In this document: one piece after another, positions 16,248-25,651 of the stretch | How positions within the stretch are numbered: position 1 is the first letter of the stretch | Layout: each line of letters starts with the position of its first letter | NCBI GenBank assembly: GCA_036383515.1 | Contig: DASVOE010000006.1 | Span: forward strand, 41,533 to 105,532 | Direction: 5' to 3' | Source of the DNA: CADEDV01 sp036383515 | GTDB taxonomy: Bacteria; Bacteroidota; Bacteroidia; Chitinophagales; Chitinophagaceae | DNA: 64,000 nt | The notes under the pieces: model-generated | What the model was told of the DNA's origin: nothing | The model's input: the letters and a program-made list of their open reading frames with translations, nothing else | Databases searched by the model: none | Translations under genes and position numbers: made by a program

Positions 16248-17891
16248 TCAGTTTTTAGTTTTTGATTCTATGAATTTGCCAAACTGCTTATAGTGTTTAT
16301 ATCTTTTCTTATAATAGCTTACTTTCTTTTTAGTGGGCAAATACGTTTTTTCAAAACCCTGTCCCATTGCTTGCATAGCTTCTTCCACAGTTGAATAAAT
16401 GCCGGCTGCTGTAGCTGCAAACATAGCGGCACCTGCTGCACAAGTTTGTTCGCTTTTATGAATACGGATCGGCATATTTATTACATCTGCCATCACCTGC
16501 ATGATGTAAGCTGATTTTTTTGCTACACCGCCAAGGCCAATTAATCCTTTTACGGCAACTCCCTGTTCATTGAACCGGTCTACAATTGCTTTTGCACCAA
16601 AACAGGTAGCTTCTACCAGCGCCTTAAAGATACGGGGAGCATCGCTTCCTAAATTAAGATTGCTGATCCCTCCTTTCAATAATTGGTCGGCATCAGGTGT
16701 TCGTTTTCCATTCAACCAATCAATAGCCAGTTCATCTTTATCCTGCAAAGGAAGTGCGGCGGCGGCTTCGGAAAGAGAAGTAATTATATTGTCGCTGATC
16801 TGCTGTTTTAAGTTTTCATCTGTTAGCTGCTGCAGCGGCCAGCTCAATAAATTTTTAAACCAGGCATATACATCACCAAATGCACTTTGCCCCGCTTCCA
16901 TACCCATCATACCGGGAATGATAGAACCGGGTACCTGTCCGCAAATACCTTTTACTAAAATACCTCTCACTTCATCCTCGGGTGCTACCAGCATATCACA
17001 GGTGGAAGTACCCATTACCTTACTGAGATGATAAGGTTCTATTTGTCCGCCTACTGCACCCATATGTGCATCAAATGCACCAACTCCTATTATCACATCC
17101 GTTGACAAGCCCAATTTGTCAGCCCATTCTTTACAAAGTGTGCCTGCTGCTTTGTCTGCAGTAAATGTTTCTGTAAATAACCGGGAAGTATAATTATCCA
17201 GTAAAGGATCGAGGGATGCAAAAAAATCATTGGGCGGAAAGCCATTAAATGCTGCAGCCCATAAGGCTTTATGGCCGGCACTGCAAACGCCTCTTTTCAT
17301 TTGCATCACATCATTTCCGCCGGTTAATAGAAACGGTATCCAGTCGCAATGCTCCACAAACGAATAACTGCTGTCCCTTACTTTTTCATCCGCTCTTAAT
17401 ATATGGAGCAATTTTGCCCAAAACCATTCGGAGGAATAGATACCACCCACATATTGCAGATAGTTGATTTCAAATTTTTCAGCATGTGCGTTGATCTGTG
17501 CTGCCTCTGTAATAGCTGTATGATCTTTCCACAGCACAAACATGGCATTGGGGTTTTCTTCAAAGCCTGGCAGTAATGCCATCGGTGTTCCTGTTTTATC
17601 AACCAGCACGGGTGATGAACCAGTGGTATCAATAGAAATTGCTTTTACCTGTGCAGCGATCGCAGTTCCCGCTTTTAGCAGGCAATCTTTGATCGTCGCT
17701 TCCAGCCCTTCCGTATAATCAAGCGGATGCTGCCGGAATAAATTTGTTGCGGCATCACAATACAATCCTTTTTTCCAACGGGGATAATAAAAGACCGAAG
17801 CAGCAATTTCGTTTCCATTAGCAGCATTGATTATTACCGAGCGAACTGAGTCGGTGCCATAATCAACGCCTATAACATATTGATCATTCAT
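16248..17891 (-). CDS. araB: Ribulokinase
   Basis: A 547-residue FGGY-family kinase phosphorylating L-ribulose. The N-terminus VIGVDYGTDSVRSVI and SIDTTGSSPVLVD are the AraB-type phosphate loop; also present are VEHCDWIPFLLTG, GVGAFDAHMGAVGG with the catalytic Asp, MGTSTCDML, and GLIGLGGVAKKSAYIMQVMADVINMPI for ATP binding. Length is close to E. coli AraB (566). It lies 36 bp upstream of araD and 10 bp downstream of the HAD gene, in one cluster. Confidence 0.95.
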   Translation of the reverse strand: MNDQYVIGVDYGTDSVRSVIINAANGNEIAASVFYYPRWKKGLYCDAATNLFRQHPLDYTEGLEATIKDCLLKAGTAIAAQVKAISIDTTGSSPVLVDKTGTPMALLPGFEENPNAMFVLWKDHTAITEAAQINAHAEKFEINYLQYVGGIYSSEWFWAKLLHILRADEKVRDSSYSFVEHCDWIPFLLTGGNDVMQMKRGVCSAGHKALWAAAFNGFPPNDFFASLDPLLDNYTSRLFTETFTADKAAGTLCKEWADKLGLSTDVIIGVGAFDAHMGAVGGQIEPYHLSKVMGTSTCDMLVAPEDEVRGILVKGICGQVPGSIIPGMMGMEAGQSAFGDVYAWFKNLLSWPLQQLTDENLKQQISDNIITSLSEAAAALPLQDKDELAIDWLNGKRTPDADQLLKGGISNLNLGSDAPRIFKALVEATCFGAKAIVDRFNEQGVAVKGLIGLGGVAKKSAYIMQVMADVINMPIRIHKSEQTCAAGAAMFAATAAGIYSTVEEAMQAMGQGFEKTYLPTKKKVSYYKKRYKHYKQFGKFIESKTKN

Positions 17892-17901
17892 GTTCTGAAA
17901 T

Positions 17902-18570
17902 TCAATTCAACTGTTTTAGCCATTCATCTTTGTAATTATCAATATACCTCACTACATTTTTATACTTTTCAAACTCTTCTTTGTGGTGCATTGTAGTGAT
18001 CACCACTGAATCCATAGATGCATTCCATGCCGACTCCACACCTTTGGGCGCATCTTCAAAAACAACACAATCCTTTTTTCCCATTCCCAGTTTCTCCGCA
18101 CACTTCAACCATGTTTCGGGGTCCGGTTTACTGGCAGCCACATCATCAGCACTTACGATGGCATCGAAATAATGGCGGATGTTCAGGCCATCGATCACAA
18201 AATTGATATTGAACATGATCGCTGCCGAACCGATGGCCAGCTTTATTCCTGACTTATAAGAACTTTCTAAAAAAACATCAAGGCCATCAATCAGCTTTAG
18301 ATGCGGCCTGAATTCCTGCTGGTATTGTTTTTCTTTTTCATAACTCAGTTTATCTTTCTCTTCTGTTGTAAACCGGCCCGGGAAGATCCTTTCCAGTAAT
18401 TCATGGTTCTTGCCATAACATTCTTCTTTTGTTCTTTCCATGCTGATACCAGCTCCCAGTTCATTCAATATGCGATACCATGCCTGGATGTGATAGGGCA
18501 TATCGTCGATCATCGTTCCATTCAGGTCGAATAAAATAGCTTTATAATTCTTCAATGCCACCGTTTTCAT
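17902..18570 (-). CDS. HAD-superfamily, beta-phosphoglucomutase-like protein with altered motif I
   Basis: A 222-residue HAD protein of the beta-phosphoglucomutase/phosphatase type, with helical cap (residues about 25-95). Motif I reads FDLNGTMID: the nucleophile Asp is present but the second Asp, the usual acid/base, is Asn. Motif II is LAIGSAA, motif III KPDPETW, motif IV VFEDAPKGVESA. I start it at MKTVALKNYKAILF; the Met at 18588 adds six residues. It lies 10 bp upstream of araB and probably handles a sugar phosphate in arabinose use, or removes a stray phosphorylated intermediate. Substrate unknown. Confidence 0.82.
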   Translation of the reverse strand: MKTVALKNYKAILFDLNGTMIDDMPYHIQAWYRILNELGAGISMERTKEECYGKNHELLERIFPGRFTTEEKDKLSYEKEKQYQQEFRPHLKLIDGLDVFLESSYKSGIKLAIGSAAIMFNINFVIDGLNIRHYFDAIVSADDVAASKPDPETWLKCAEKLGMGKKDCVVFEDAPKGVESAWNASMDSVVITTMHHKEEFEKYKNVVRYIDNYKDEWLKQLN

Positions 18571-18823
18571 AGTTTTAAAGATACCCATTCACAAAACATG
18601 TTCTGTGTGGATTTTTGTATTTACCTCCAACAATGTGCTGATGAATATTCGTTAGTTAAATTGCCCCGGTTAAATCCGGATAAAATGAGAAGATATATGG
18701 CAATGCAACAATTATTTCAGGCTTATCACTTAAAAGGAAGCTATCCAACCTGCTGCAATTAAAGAAATAAATAACTATCAACTGTTCTGTACTTTCCCGT
18801 TCTGCCGGTCTGTTGAGTGCGCC

Positions 18824-19819
18824 TCATTTCTCATTCAGGCGCCAGTTATCATTAGCTCCCAATATTTTTTTCAATGTATACTGCCGGGCTTCTTTTGACG
18901 ATAATTGTTTTGACCATTTTACCCGGGCAGCTGGTCGGGCTCCTTCACCATAATTTTTGTACTCGGCATAGAAAGCCGTCTTCTCATTCTCCGGGTTTCT
19001 CCAATTATCCCAACCTTCCGGCCGGATATGATTCCCCATTTCGCAATGAATAAAAACAGTTTTTGCATAAGGCCTCCACGGTCGTCCCAAATAAACTTTT
19101 TGTGCTTCATCGCTGGCGATGAGTTTACAGTTGATAAACACATAGCCATATTTTTTTCCAATACCTGTTGATGCCGCTGTGATGTATGAATTGGTAAGAC
19201 TTTTGATCGTGCAGTTTTGAAACAATGCCGTTGCAGGGCCAAATATAAAATCAGTCGTTCCTTCAATAAAAGAATTGTAATAATACTGGCGGGTGCTATC
19301 ATTCGCCGTCAGTAATGTATCCTGGTTACCCAACACGTTGCAATCCTTCATAACAAACCTGTCACCATCCACATGCAGGGCCACGGCCTGTCCAACTCTT
19401 CCGGCTGTATTGCGTATGGTAAGGTTCCTGATCGTTACATCATTACCCTGTACCCACATCGTGTAAGAAGTAAATGTGCTGAACTTTGTTTTATTGGTCA
19501 GGGTATCATCCCCTCTAGCTATGTATTTACCCGAGTAGTCATCATTGGTGATGATGGTTTGCTCCCTGCTTTCGCCAACGAATGTAATATTAGTAACCCA
19601 GGAAGGAACAATGACCTTTTCATGATAGACGCCATTCTTAATTGTGATCGTGATGGGCACCGGCGAATAAGCCCTTACCTGGTTTATAGCTTCCTGGATC
19701 GTTTTATAATTGCCACTGCCATCCTGGGCAACAGTCAATGCGGATGGATAGGTCTGTTGCTGTCCCCATGTTGCGCAGGAGATAATAGTCAGGCATAAGA
19801 TCGTTACTATTTTTTTCAT
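18824..19819 (-). CDS. Pectin methylesterase, CE8
   Basis: A 331-residue secreted pectinesterase with signal peptide ending CATWGQ. CE8 motifs on the beta-helix: GQAVALHVDGDRFVMKDC, GNQDTLLTAND (catalytic Asp), YNSFIEGTTDFIFGPATALF (second Asp) and YLGRPWRPYAKTVF (catalytic Arg, substrate Trp). It removes methyl groups from homogalacturonan, creating substrate for the pectate lyase and GH28 in the same locus. It follows the CE12 gene by 34 bp. Confidence 0.95.
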   Translation of the reverse strand: MKKIVTILCLTIISCATWGQQQTYPSALTVAQDGSGNYKTIQEAINQVRAYSPVPITITIKNGVYHEKVIVPSWVTNITFVGESREQTIITNDDYSGKYIARGDDTLTNKTKFSTFTSYTMWVQGNDVTIRNLTIRNTAGRVGQAVALHVDGDRFVMKDCNVLGNQDTLLTANDSTRQYYYNSFIEGTTDFIFGPATALFQNCTIKSLTNSYITAASTGIGKKYGYVFINCKLIASDEAQKVYLGRPWRPYAKTVFIHCEMGNHIRPEGWDNWRNPENEKTAFYAEYKNYGEGARPAARVKWSKQLSSKEARQYTLKKILGANDNWRLNEK

Positions 19820-19853
19820 CGGAAACTATTCCGCTCTTTATAAAATGAAAAAT

Positions 19854-20597
19854 TCATTTGTGGTCAATAATTCTTTCTGCCAGTTCCGGTATTTGTTCCC
19901 TGATATCTTTTAACACCAGTTGCGCCACCAATCTTGCTCCCAATTCAGAAAAATGTGTATTGTCTTCTTTGCCATCGGGGTAATTTGGATGTTCGCCTTT
20001 TTGTAATTGCAGAAAAAGAAGTTTTGAATTTTCAACACCAAAATGCTGCAACAGCACCTGGCTTTTCCTGTCCAGGTCTATCAACACAATTTTTTCTTTT
20101 GCTGCTACCTCACGAACGATCTGTGCGTAAACTTCATGAGTGCCCTGCACCTGGCCTGCTGTATCAAATTTTCTCCGTGCAACGGGTGTTAACAACACCG
20201 GTATTGCTTTCTTGTTTTTTGTTTCGGTGATATACTGCGTTAAGTTATTCCTGAATGCTGTTTCTGTTGTATACGTTTTTTTAGTCGCTACTTCATCATT
20301 ATGTCCAAACTGGATAAACACATAATCCCCTTCCTGTAAATTATCAGCAACAGGTTTCCAAAGCCCCTCCTTCCGGAATGAACTGGTGCTTCTTCCATTC
20401 TTTGCCCGGTTATCAACGGTTACAGTTGAATCCCAGAAATAAACAAATGGCATACCCCATCCTGTTTCGGGATACGCTTTCGTTTCTTTTATACTCATGG
20501 TGGAATCACCGATAAGCCAGATCCTGATGTTTCTCTTTGTTGGTGACATGCCCACCATCATCATTAATAAAGAAATGGTAAACAGTTTGTACTTCAT
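19854..20597 (-). CDS. Rhamnogalacturonan acetylesterase, CE12 / SGNH hydrolase
   Basis: A 247-residue SGNH hydrolase with an N-terminal hydrophobic export signal. Block I is IWLIGDSTMSIKE (Ser), followed by GWGMPF, NRAKNGRSTSSFRKEG (Gly block II), FIQFGHND (Asn block III) and DNTHFSELGARLVAQLV (Asp-His block V). This set is typical of the RGAE/YesT family that removes acetyl groups from rhamnogalacturonan I. Its start overlaps the stop of the pectate lyase gene by four bases, so translation is coupled. Confidence 0.93.
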   Translation of the reverse strand: MKYKLFTISLLMMMVGMSPTKRNIRIWLIGDSTMSIKETKAYPETGWGMPFVYFWDSTVTVDNRAKNGRSTSSFRKEGLWKPVADNLQEGDYVFIQFGHNDEVATKKTYTTETAFRNNLTQYITETKNKKAIPVLLTPVARRKFDTAGQVQGTHEVYAQIVREVAAKEKIVLIDLDRKSQVLLQHFGVENSKLLFLQLQKGEHPNYPDGKEDNTHFSELGARLVAQLVLKDIREQIPELAERIIDHK

Positions 20598-22024
20598 TCT
20601 TTTACCAGGCTGTTTATATATACTTCGATATTGGTATAGCGGTTGCTTATTTTAAATGTTGCTGCATCACCGGCATCACCCGGGTTCAATCCATTCTTTT
20701 TTTCCCATTCATCCGGCATTCCATCTTTATCAGTATCAGCCGGGACAGGTAAGGACTTTAAAACAGGCCATGCGTTTACTGTCATTTCATACGGTGAATG
20801 ATGCGGGTACCGTCCCTGTACGTCAATAATAAATCCCGTTCTGTTTTTTACATCATTTATAATTCTTTCATCCAGCGTATCTCTTTTATAGCTGGCACCT
20901 GCATGATTCAAAACAGACTCAAATGCTGCCTCTGCCGTTTGTATATTCATAGGATCGGCAGCATGCGGCTTATCAATGACTGCATTTTTTTTATCTTCAT
21001 CAGTGCCTCCATTACCCATGTGTATGCCCAACCAGTTATTTTTTGAAACATCTTTTGCTTCATCTACAAAATTCCCGTTCACATACCACTTGCCAAAACC
21101 AATTGTTTCTGTTTTTCCCGGGTTTACAATCCGGTAGCGAACATTTTTATTAGTAGAGGGACCGTATTTAAAATAGTTGTTGATGATATTATAATAGCCG
21201 CCTTCACCGGCATAAATATTATTGCCGCCCCAGTTGTAGATCACATTATTCGTATAATCAACAAATTCCTGTATACCCTGCCTGTTACCATTAAACCGTG
21301 GGTTACGATTATTGCAATGTGCAAATAAATTATGATGAGCTGATAAATGTTTGCCACCCCAGATACCACCATAGCCATGATGTTCCCAGTCCTTATCGCC
21401 TGTTTCAAAATGATAAGAGTAGTTAAGCGGTTCTGAAATAATATTCCATTGAAAAGTTGTACTATCCCCATTATAAACCGAGAAACATTCATCATTACTC
21501 CAGCTGAATGTGCAATGATCAATGATGATATTTTTTTTGCCGCCGCCGCTGAATGCATCTTCGCCACCACTTCCATCTACCATTCCTGCCTGGCGCTGCC
21601 ATTTATCGCCAAGTCGAACTCTTATATAACGGAGAATAATATTATCACCCCCTAATTGAACTGATTTATCTGCAATACAAATCCCATCACCCGGCGCTGT
21701 TTGTCCTGCAATTGTTGCATTTGCTTTTATAGAGACGGATGAATTTAAATGAATAGTTCCTGAAACAGCAAACACAATTATTCTTGGCCCATTGGCTGTT
21801 GCTGCTTTTCTGAAACTTCCGTCACCATCATCATTGAGATTGGTTACAATAAAAACTTTTCCTCCACGGCCACCTGTGCTGTATTTGCCAAATCCTTCTG
21901 CACCCGGAAATGCAATAGCCAACTCGTTGTCTTTTGATGCTGTATTACTTTTTGTTTGTGCGCAAGCAATAAAAAAACTATTTACAAATAATAGCAAACC
22001 AAAAACAGTGACTAAATTCTTCAT
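20594..22024 (-). CDS. Pectate lyase, PL1-like, lipoprotein
   Basis: A 476-residue beta-helix lyase with a lipoprotein signal (FVNSFFIAC), suggesting attachment to the cell envelope. It opens with AFPGAEGFGKYSTGGRGG, the standard N-terminus of Bacteroidota PL1 enzymes. It continues with RVRLGDKWQRQ, DGSGGEDAFSGGG, IIIDHCTFSWSNDE (calcium-site region) and HHNLFAHCNNRNPRFNG, where an Arg is the probable catalytic base. The C-terminus has DTDKDGMPDEWEKKNGLNP, a calcium-binding dockerin-like loop. It cleaves demethylated homogalacturonan by beta-elimination, generating the unsaturated ends that GH105 removes. Confidence 0.92.
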   Translation of the reverse strand: MKNLVTVFGLLLFVNSFFIACAQTKSNTASKDNELAIAFPGAEGFGKYSTGGRGGKVFIVTNLNDDGDGSFRKAATANGPRIIVFAVSGTIHLNSSVSIKANATIAGQTAPGDGICIADKSVQLGGDNIILRYIRVRLGDKWQRQAGMVDGSGGEDAFSGGGKKNIIIDHCTFSWSNDECFSVYNGDSTTFQWNIISEPLNYSYHFETGDKDWEHHGYGGIWGGKHLSAHHNLFAHCNNRNPRFNGNRQGIQEFVDYTNNVIYNWGGNNIYAGEGGYYNIINNYFKYGPSTNKNVRYRIVNPGKTETIGFGKWYVNGNFVDEAKDVSKNNWLGIHMGNGGTDEDKKNAVIDKPHAADPMNIQTAEAAFESVLNHAGASYKRDTLDERIINDVKNRTGFIIDVQGRYPHHSPYEMTVNAWPVLKSLPVPADTDKDGMPDEWEKKNGLNPGDAGDAATFKISNRYTNIEVYINSLVKE

Positions 22025-22152
22025 GTATGTATGATTATAGAGCTCAACTTAAATACCTTCTTCGCTGTTGCGGACACGAAATATTTTTTCTCTTTGGAAA
22101 GCAATCTGCCGGAATAACAGATGATGTGCTTTCTGCTATTATAATTAAAAGA

Positions 22153-22180
22153 AGAGGTATAGTCTTTTTGCTATACCTCT
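22153..22180 (-). terminator. Intrinsic terminator ending the susC-susD-lipoprotein transcript
   Basis: A 10-bp perfect stem: AGAGGTATAG at 22153-22162 pairs with CTATACCTCT at 22171-22180 around an 8-base loop, with a T-rich tail on the minus strand. It begins six bases after the stop codon at 22186, so it closes the operon read from susC. Confidence 0.78.
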
Positions 22181-22185
22181 ATAAA

Positions 22186-23760
22186 TTAAAGCCGCCACCT
22201 TGGGTCACCTGAATTACTTTTTCCGGGGAATGAAGTTTCAATTATTTTGAAATTACCATTGTAGGGATCCTGGAATAATTGTAAGCTTGTTCGGCTATCA
22301 GTTATAATACTTGGTATATCGTTACCTAATGAAACCTGGTCGGAAGTTCTGAAATTATTAGATGCATTAATAGTAGTGCCGGCGTTTGCCCTAATTCCCC
22401 GGATGCTTCTATTGCCCGCATTATTCTTACCAATACCAAAAATGCAATTTGTAATAGTTATACCATTAGTCACATTAAATAAAGTTGAACCATTGACATA
22501 ATCAACGTAATAGTTAGAGCCGCCGCCATTAGGCGCTTCATTGATCGTACAATTTTCAATGGTAACCGAGGTAGAATTATTTTTACTGGCTATTATTTTT
22601 TCTGCCTTGTATATTGTACTGTTCCTGATGATAATATTATCAGTTCTGCTTGTTGTAACATCTATAGAATGTATTGCATACTCTCTAACACTATCAATTA
22701 TGCAATTATCCACCAGGAAGTTATTGATAATGGCCGGCTGACTCTGCGTTCTTACTACACCACGGAAAATCTCTGCTTTACAGGAAAGAAAACTCATTTT
22801 ACCAATCGTGCAGGCCTGGTTAATATTGAATACATATTTAGATGTATAATCTGTTCCCCGCAGTGTAACATCATTAAAAACGATTGAATCGATCACACTT
22901 CCCGAAACAATATTAAAATTGCTAGGCATACTTATAATTGCCTGGCCGGGTGTAAGAAGGTCGGCCCCACTAAGCATTGTAACAGATTTGCTCAGGCTTA
23001 ATGCACTTGCTACAACATAAGTCTCGCCGCGTTTTAAAATAATAATACTACCGGATGGTATTATAGGAATTGTATCAGTCAATACAGAAGGTCTACCTGT
23101 AATTCCTCTCAAATCAATCAGGTTCCCGGTTAAAGGAATTGCAGTAGAAAAATCAGCCCATCCGCGAACACTGGTTCCACTATAAAGAAATATAATGTAC
23201 GCAGTTGCTGAAGACAAACTACTGATAATTCTGTATTGATTAGTTACATCTGTTGGTGTAAGTGTAACAGTCGTTACAACAGAACTGTCAGATGCTTTCA
23301 AAATTTTAATGGATGTAACAGTTGCGCCACCTGTGATCCAGCTAACTTTTACCGCTTCATCGGTTACATCACTTATACCCGGAGTATTAAGTATGGTAGG
23401 AAATTTCGGAGTCTTTATACCGCCGAGGTTTGACATACGGGAATTATATGCTGTATCAGTGGCATTGGCACGAACCTGTACCTGGTATAATTTATTCCAT
23501 TCCAGGTTTTCAAACATATATACATTGGTATCGATTGTAATAGATCTGATAATTGTTTTGAAAGTATCACGACTCAATTGGGCAGTATATGATTGAGCAT
23601 CTTTTATTGGTTGCCAGGAGGCTTTGATCCAGTTACCCTCTGATAACAGGGCATCTTTTATCACGGGTCTAAATAAGCGAACTGCTTCAAATGTTTCTGT
23701 TTTTTTACAGGCCCCAAGTATTAATACAAGAAGGCATAGCGCAAGGCTGAGCTTTTTCAT
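22186..23760 (-). CDS. Surface lipoprotein with fibronectin III-like and beta-helix domains (DUF4957/DUF5123 type)
   Basis: A 524-residue lipoprotein starting MKKLSLALCLLVLILGAC. Residues about 25-220 form two fibronectin III-like units (GNWIKASWQPIKDAQSYTAQLSR; DEAVKVSWITGG). From about 240 onward, beta-helix rungs with repeated IIRNSTIY, VTIENCTIN and ITITNCIFG resemble the DUF4957/DUF5123 arrangement found in pectin loci. No lyase catalytic signature is evident to me, so binding of pectin fragments at the cell surface is as likely as catalysis. It is the third gene of the susC-susD operon, 31 bp after susD. Confidence 0.75.
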   Translation of the reverse strand: MKKLSLALCLLVLILGACKKTETFEAVRLFRPVIKDALLSEGNWIKASWQPIKDAQSYTAQLSRDTFKTIIRSITIDTNVYMFENLEWNKLYQVQVRANATDTAYNSRMSNLGGIKTPKFPTILNTPGISDVTDEAVKVSWITGGATVTSIKILKASDSSVVTTVTLTPTDVTNQYRIISSLSSATAYIIFLYSGTSVRGWADFSTAIPLTGNLIDLRGITGRPSVLTDTIPIIPSGSIIILKRGETYVVASALSLSKSVTMLSGADLLTPGQAIISMPSNFNIVSGSVIDSIVFNDVTLRGTDYTSKYVFNINQACTIGKMSFLSCKAEIFRGVVRTQSQPAIINNFLVDNCIIDSVREYAIHSIDVTTSRTDNIIIRNSTIYKAEKIIASKNNSTSVTIENCTINEAPNGGGSNYYVDYVNGSTLFNVTNGITITNCIFGIGKNNAGNRSIRGIRANAGTTINASNNFRTSDQVSLGNDIPSIITDSRTSLQLFQDPYNGNFKIIETSFPGKSNSGDPRWRL

Positions 23761-23791
23761 GATTATGTTGTTAGCTTTCATGTTCGTTTTA

Positions 23792-25618
23792 TTAATAACC
23801 GTATTGCTGTTGTAACGTTCCTAAGCTCGTTGACACAGTTGAATTGTGTAATGGCAAAATATATCTCAGTGGCATAGTTCCTGCATTATCCGTATACCCT
23901 CTCCATTCTTGAAGAATATAAGCGGCCGGGCCACTTGTCGCTGTATTATACATGGCACGGGTCCAGTTCATACGTAAATAGCCACTAGGGTTATCTCCGG
24001 TATTCGGAACATTAACAACAGGCGGAATTACTGCAGGTCTCCTGTATTTGTTATAATAGATAACGCTGTCACCAACTATTTTGTAGTAGAGATAATCCGG
24101 AAGTTGTGCGTATGGTCCTGTTGGAGTAACCGCATTTCCGGCGGCTCCCATTTCTATTAATGAATTTCTTGTTTCAGCCACTTTTTTGCCAAACAGGTTC
24201 CAACGCTCCAGGTCATATTTACGGAGACATTCGCCGCCAAACTCCCATGCTCTTTCATCAACAATCGCATTAAAGAACTGATCTTTATTTCCACCCACAC
24301 CAGCTATATAAGTTTCTACTTTCTCTGTCCACTTTGAAGCAGGAAAAGCTCTCCTTCTTACTTTTCTCAATGCTTCTATGGCTTCTGGAGTTGGGCCACC
24401 ATTAATCTCGTTATCTGCTTCTGCCAGCATGAGCAACACATCTGCGTAACGCATCATGGGCCAGTTAATTCCTGTCCCTTTTGCAGAAGCAGAGCCTTGT
24501 GGATTTGGCACGTACCTCCTATCCCATTTATTGGGTGAAATAGCGCCGGTACCGGTTGGCACCTGTTTTAAGTCTTTGTCGTAATAAATAAGACCGCAAG
24601 TAACTGGCAGGCGGACATCCATTGTATCAAAAGAATGATAGTAACTAATAGGAAAACACAAATAAGCAGAACCAGTTCCATAGATATGGGCTCCTGCATC
24701 TACTCTCATTCCCATGCACCAGCCTACATCACCAGCACCTACCTGGAAAGCTATTTCATATAACACATCACCATTTGTTGGTTTAACAGATTTGTTCTCA
24801 TTCATAAATACCGTAGCATAATCAATCAGGTCATGAGGTTTCAATTGTACCAGCTTCTTGCAATACTCGCTGGCTGTTTTGTAATATTCCAGATAATCAG
24901 ATTTGCGTTGCATCGTCATGTTGGGATAAAGCCAGTAGCCGCCGCGCATTAATGAAAGACGAGCTATCATACCGATGACAAATTCACGGTTGATTCTTTC
25001 AATTCCAAAATCTAGTTCTGAAGCCCAATACATTTCCGGTTCGATTTCCTTCAGGTCATTAATAAGATGAGTGAGAATGGTATCCCGTCCTGTCCGGGGC
25101 AAATAAAAATTATCACCAGCTTTGCTCGCTGTTATACTAAAGGGTACATCACCCCAATGATTCATCAGCAGGTAGTACCAGATAGCTCTCAATGTGAGTG
25201 CTTCGCCTTTTAACTGTTTCATTTTTTTACTTCCAGCGATGGAACTAAGATCGATTCCTTCTATACATTCATTGGCTCTGTTGATGGCGCTATAGGCATT
25301 GTTCCAGACAGTAGCAAGGTCAATGAACCCGGGTGAACATTCAAACGACCATATATCGCGACGTGAATTATCCGGCGAAGCACCTACCCCCCCACATTCA
25401 ATATCGGTATTGCCTGTGAAAATATTAGATACCCGGGAAGTAAAGGCGTCCGTGTTAAACAGTGCATAGATACCTGACACCGCTTTGGCAGCATCTGATT
25501 CACTGGAGAATACATACTGTTGAGTAAAGGCTGAAGGTGTATCGGGTTCCAGTATTTTTTTACAAGAAACGAAGATTAGCAAAGTAAGAACCAGGCTAAA
25601 AAAAAGTGAACGTTTCAT
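23792..25618 (-). CDS. SusD-like (RagB) outer-surface glycan-binding lipoprotein
   Basis: A 608-residue lipoprotein starting MKRSLFFSLVLTLLIFVSC. Family features: YALFNTDAF and INRANECIEGID near the N-terminus, the TPR-like LKGEALTLRAIWYYLLMNHWGDVPF, WPMMRYADVLLMLAEADNEINGG, and AFPASKWTEKV through DERAWEFGGECLRKYDLERWN. The protein caps the adjacent SusC barrel and captures oligosaccharide. It lies 33 bp downstream of the SusC gene. Pectic oligomers are the inferred ligand. Confidence 0.95.
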   Translation of the reverse strand: MKRSLFFSLVLTLLIFVSCKKILEPDTPSAFTQQYVFSSESDAAKAVSGIYALFNTDAFTSRVSNIFTGNTDIECGGVGASPDNSRRDIWSFECSPGFIDLATVWNNAYSAINRANECIEGIDLSSIAGSKKMKQLKGEALTLRAIWYYLLMNHWGDVPFSITASKAGDNFYLPRTGRDTILTHLINDLKEIEPEMYWASELDFGIERINREFVIGMIARLSLMRGGYWLYPNMTMQRKSDYLEYYKTASEYCKKLVQLKPHDLIDYATVFMNENKSVKPTNGDVLYEIAFQVGAGDVGWCMGMRVDAGAHIYGTGSAYLCFPISYYHSFDTMDVRLPVTCGLIYYDKDLKQVPTGTGAISPNKWDRRYVPNPQGSASAKGTGINWPMMRYADVLLMLAEADNEINGGPTPEAIEALRKVRRRAFPASKWTEKVETYIAGVGGNKDQFFNAIVDERAWEFGGECLRKYDLERWNLFGKKVAETRNSLIEMGAAGNAVTPTGPYAQLPDYLYYKIVGDSVIYYNKYRRPAVIPPVVNVPNTGDNPSGYLRMNWTRAMYNTATSGPAAYILQEWRGYTDNAGTMPLRYILPLHNSTVSTSLGTLQQQYGY

Positions 25619-25651
25619 TTTAAACATTATTAGTCGATTAAAATAATTGAA

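Noticed and set aside
16570..17031. 153-codon plus-strand ORF opposite araB
   Set aside because: Antisense shadow of a complete ribulokinase gene; no independent start or family features.
18589..18823. 235-bp gap between the HAD and pectinesterase genes searched for an operator or promoter
   Set aside because: No operator core, no good -7 element on the minus strand and no strong hairpin; I see nothing I can support.
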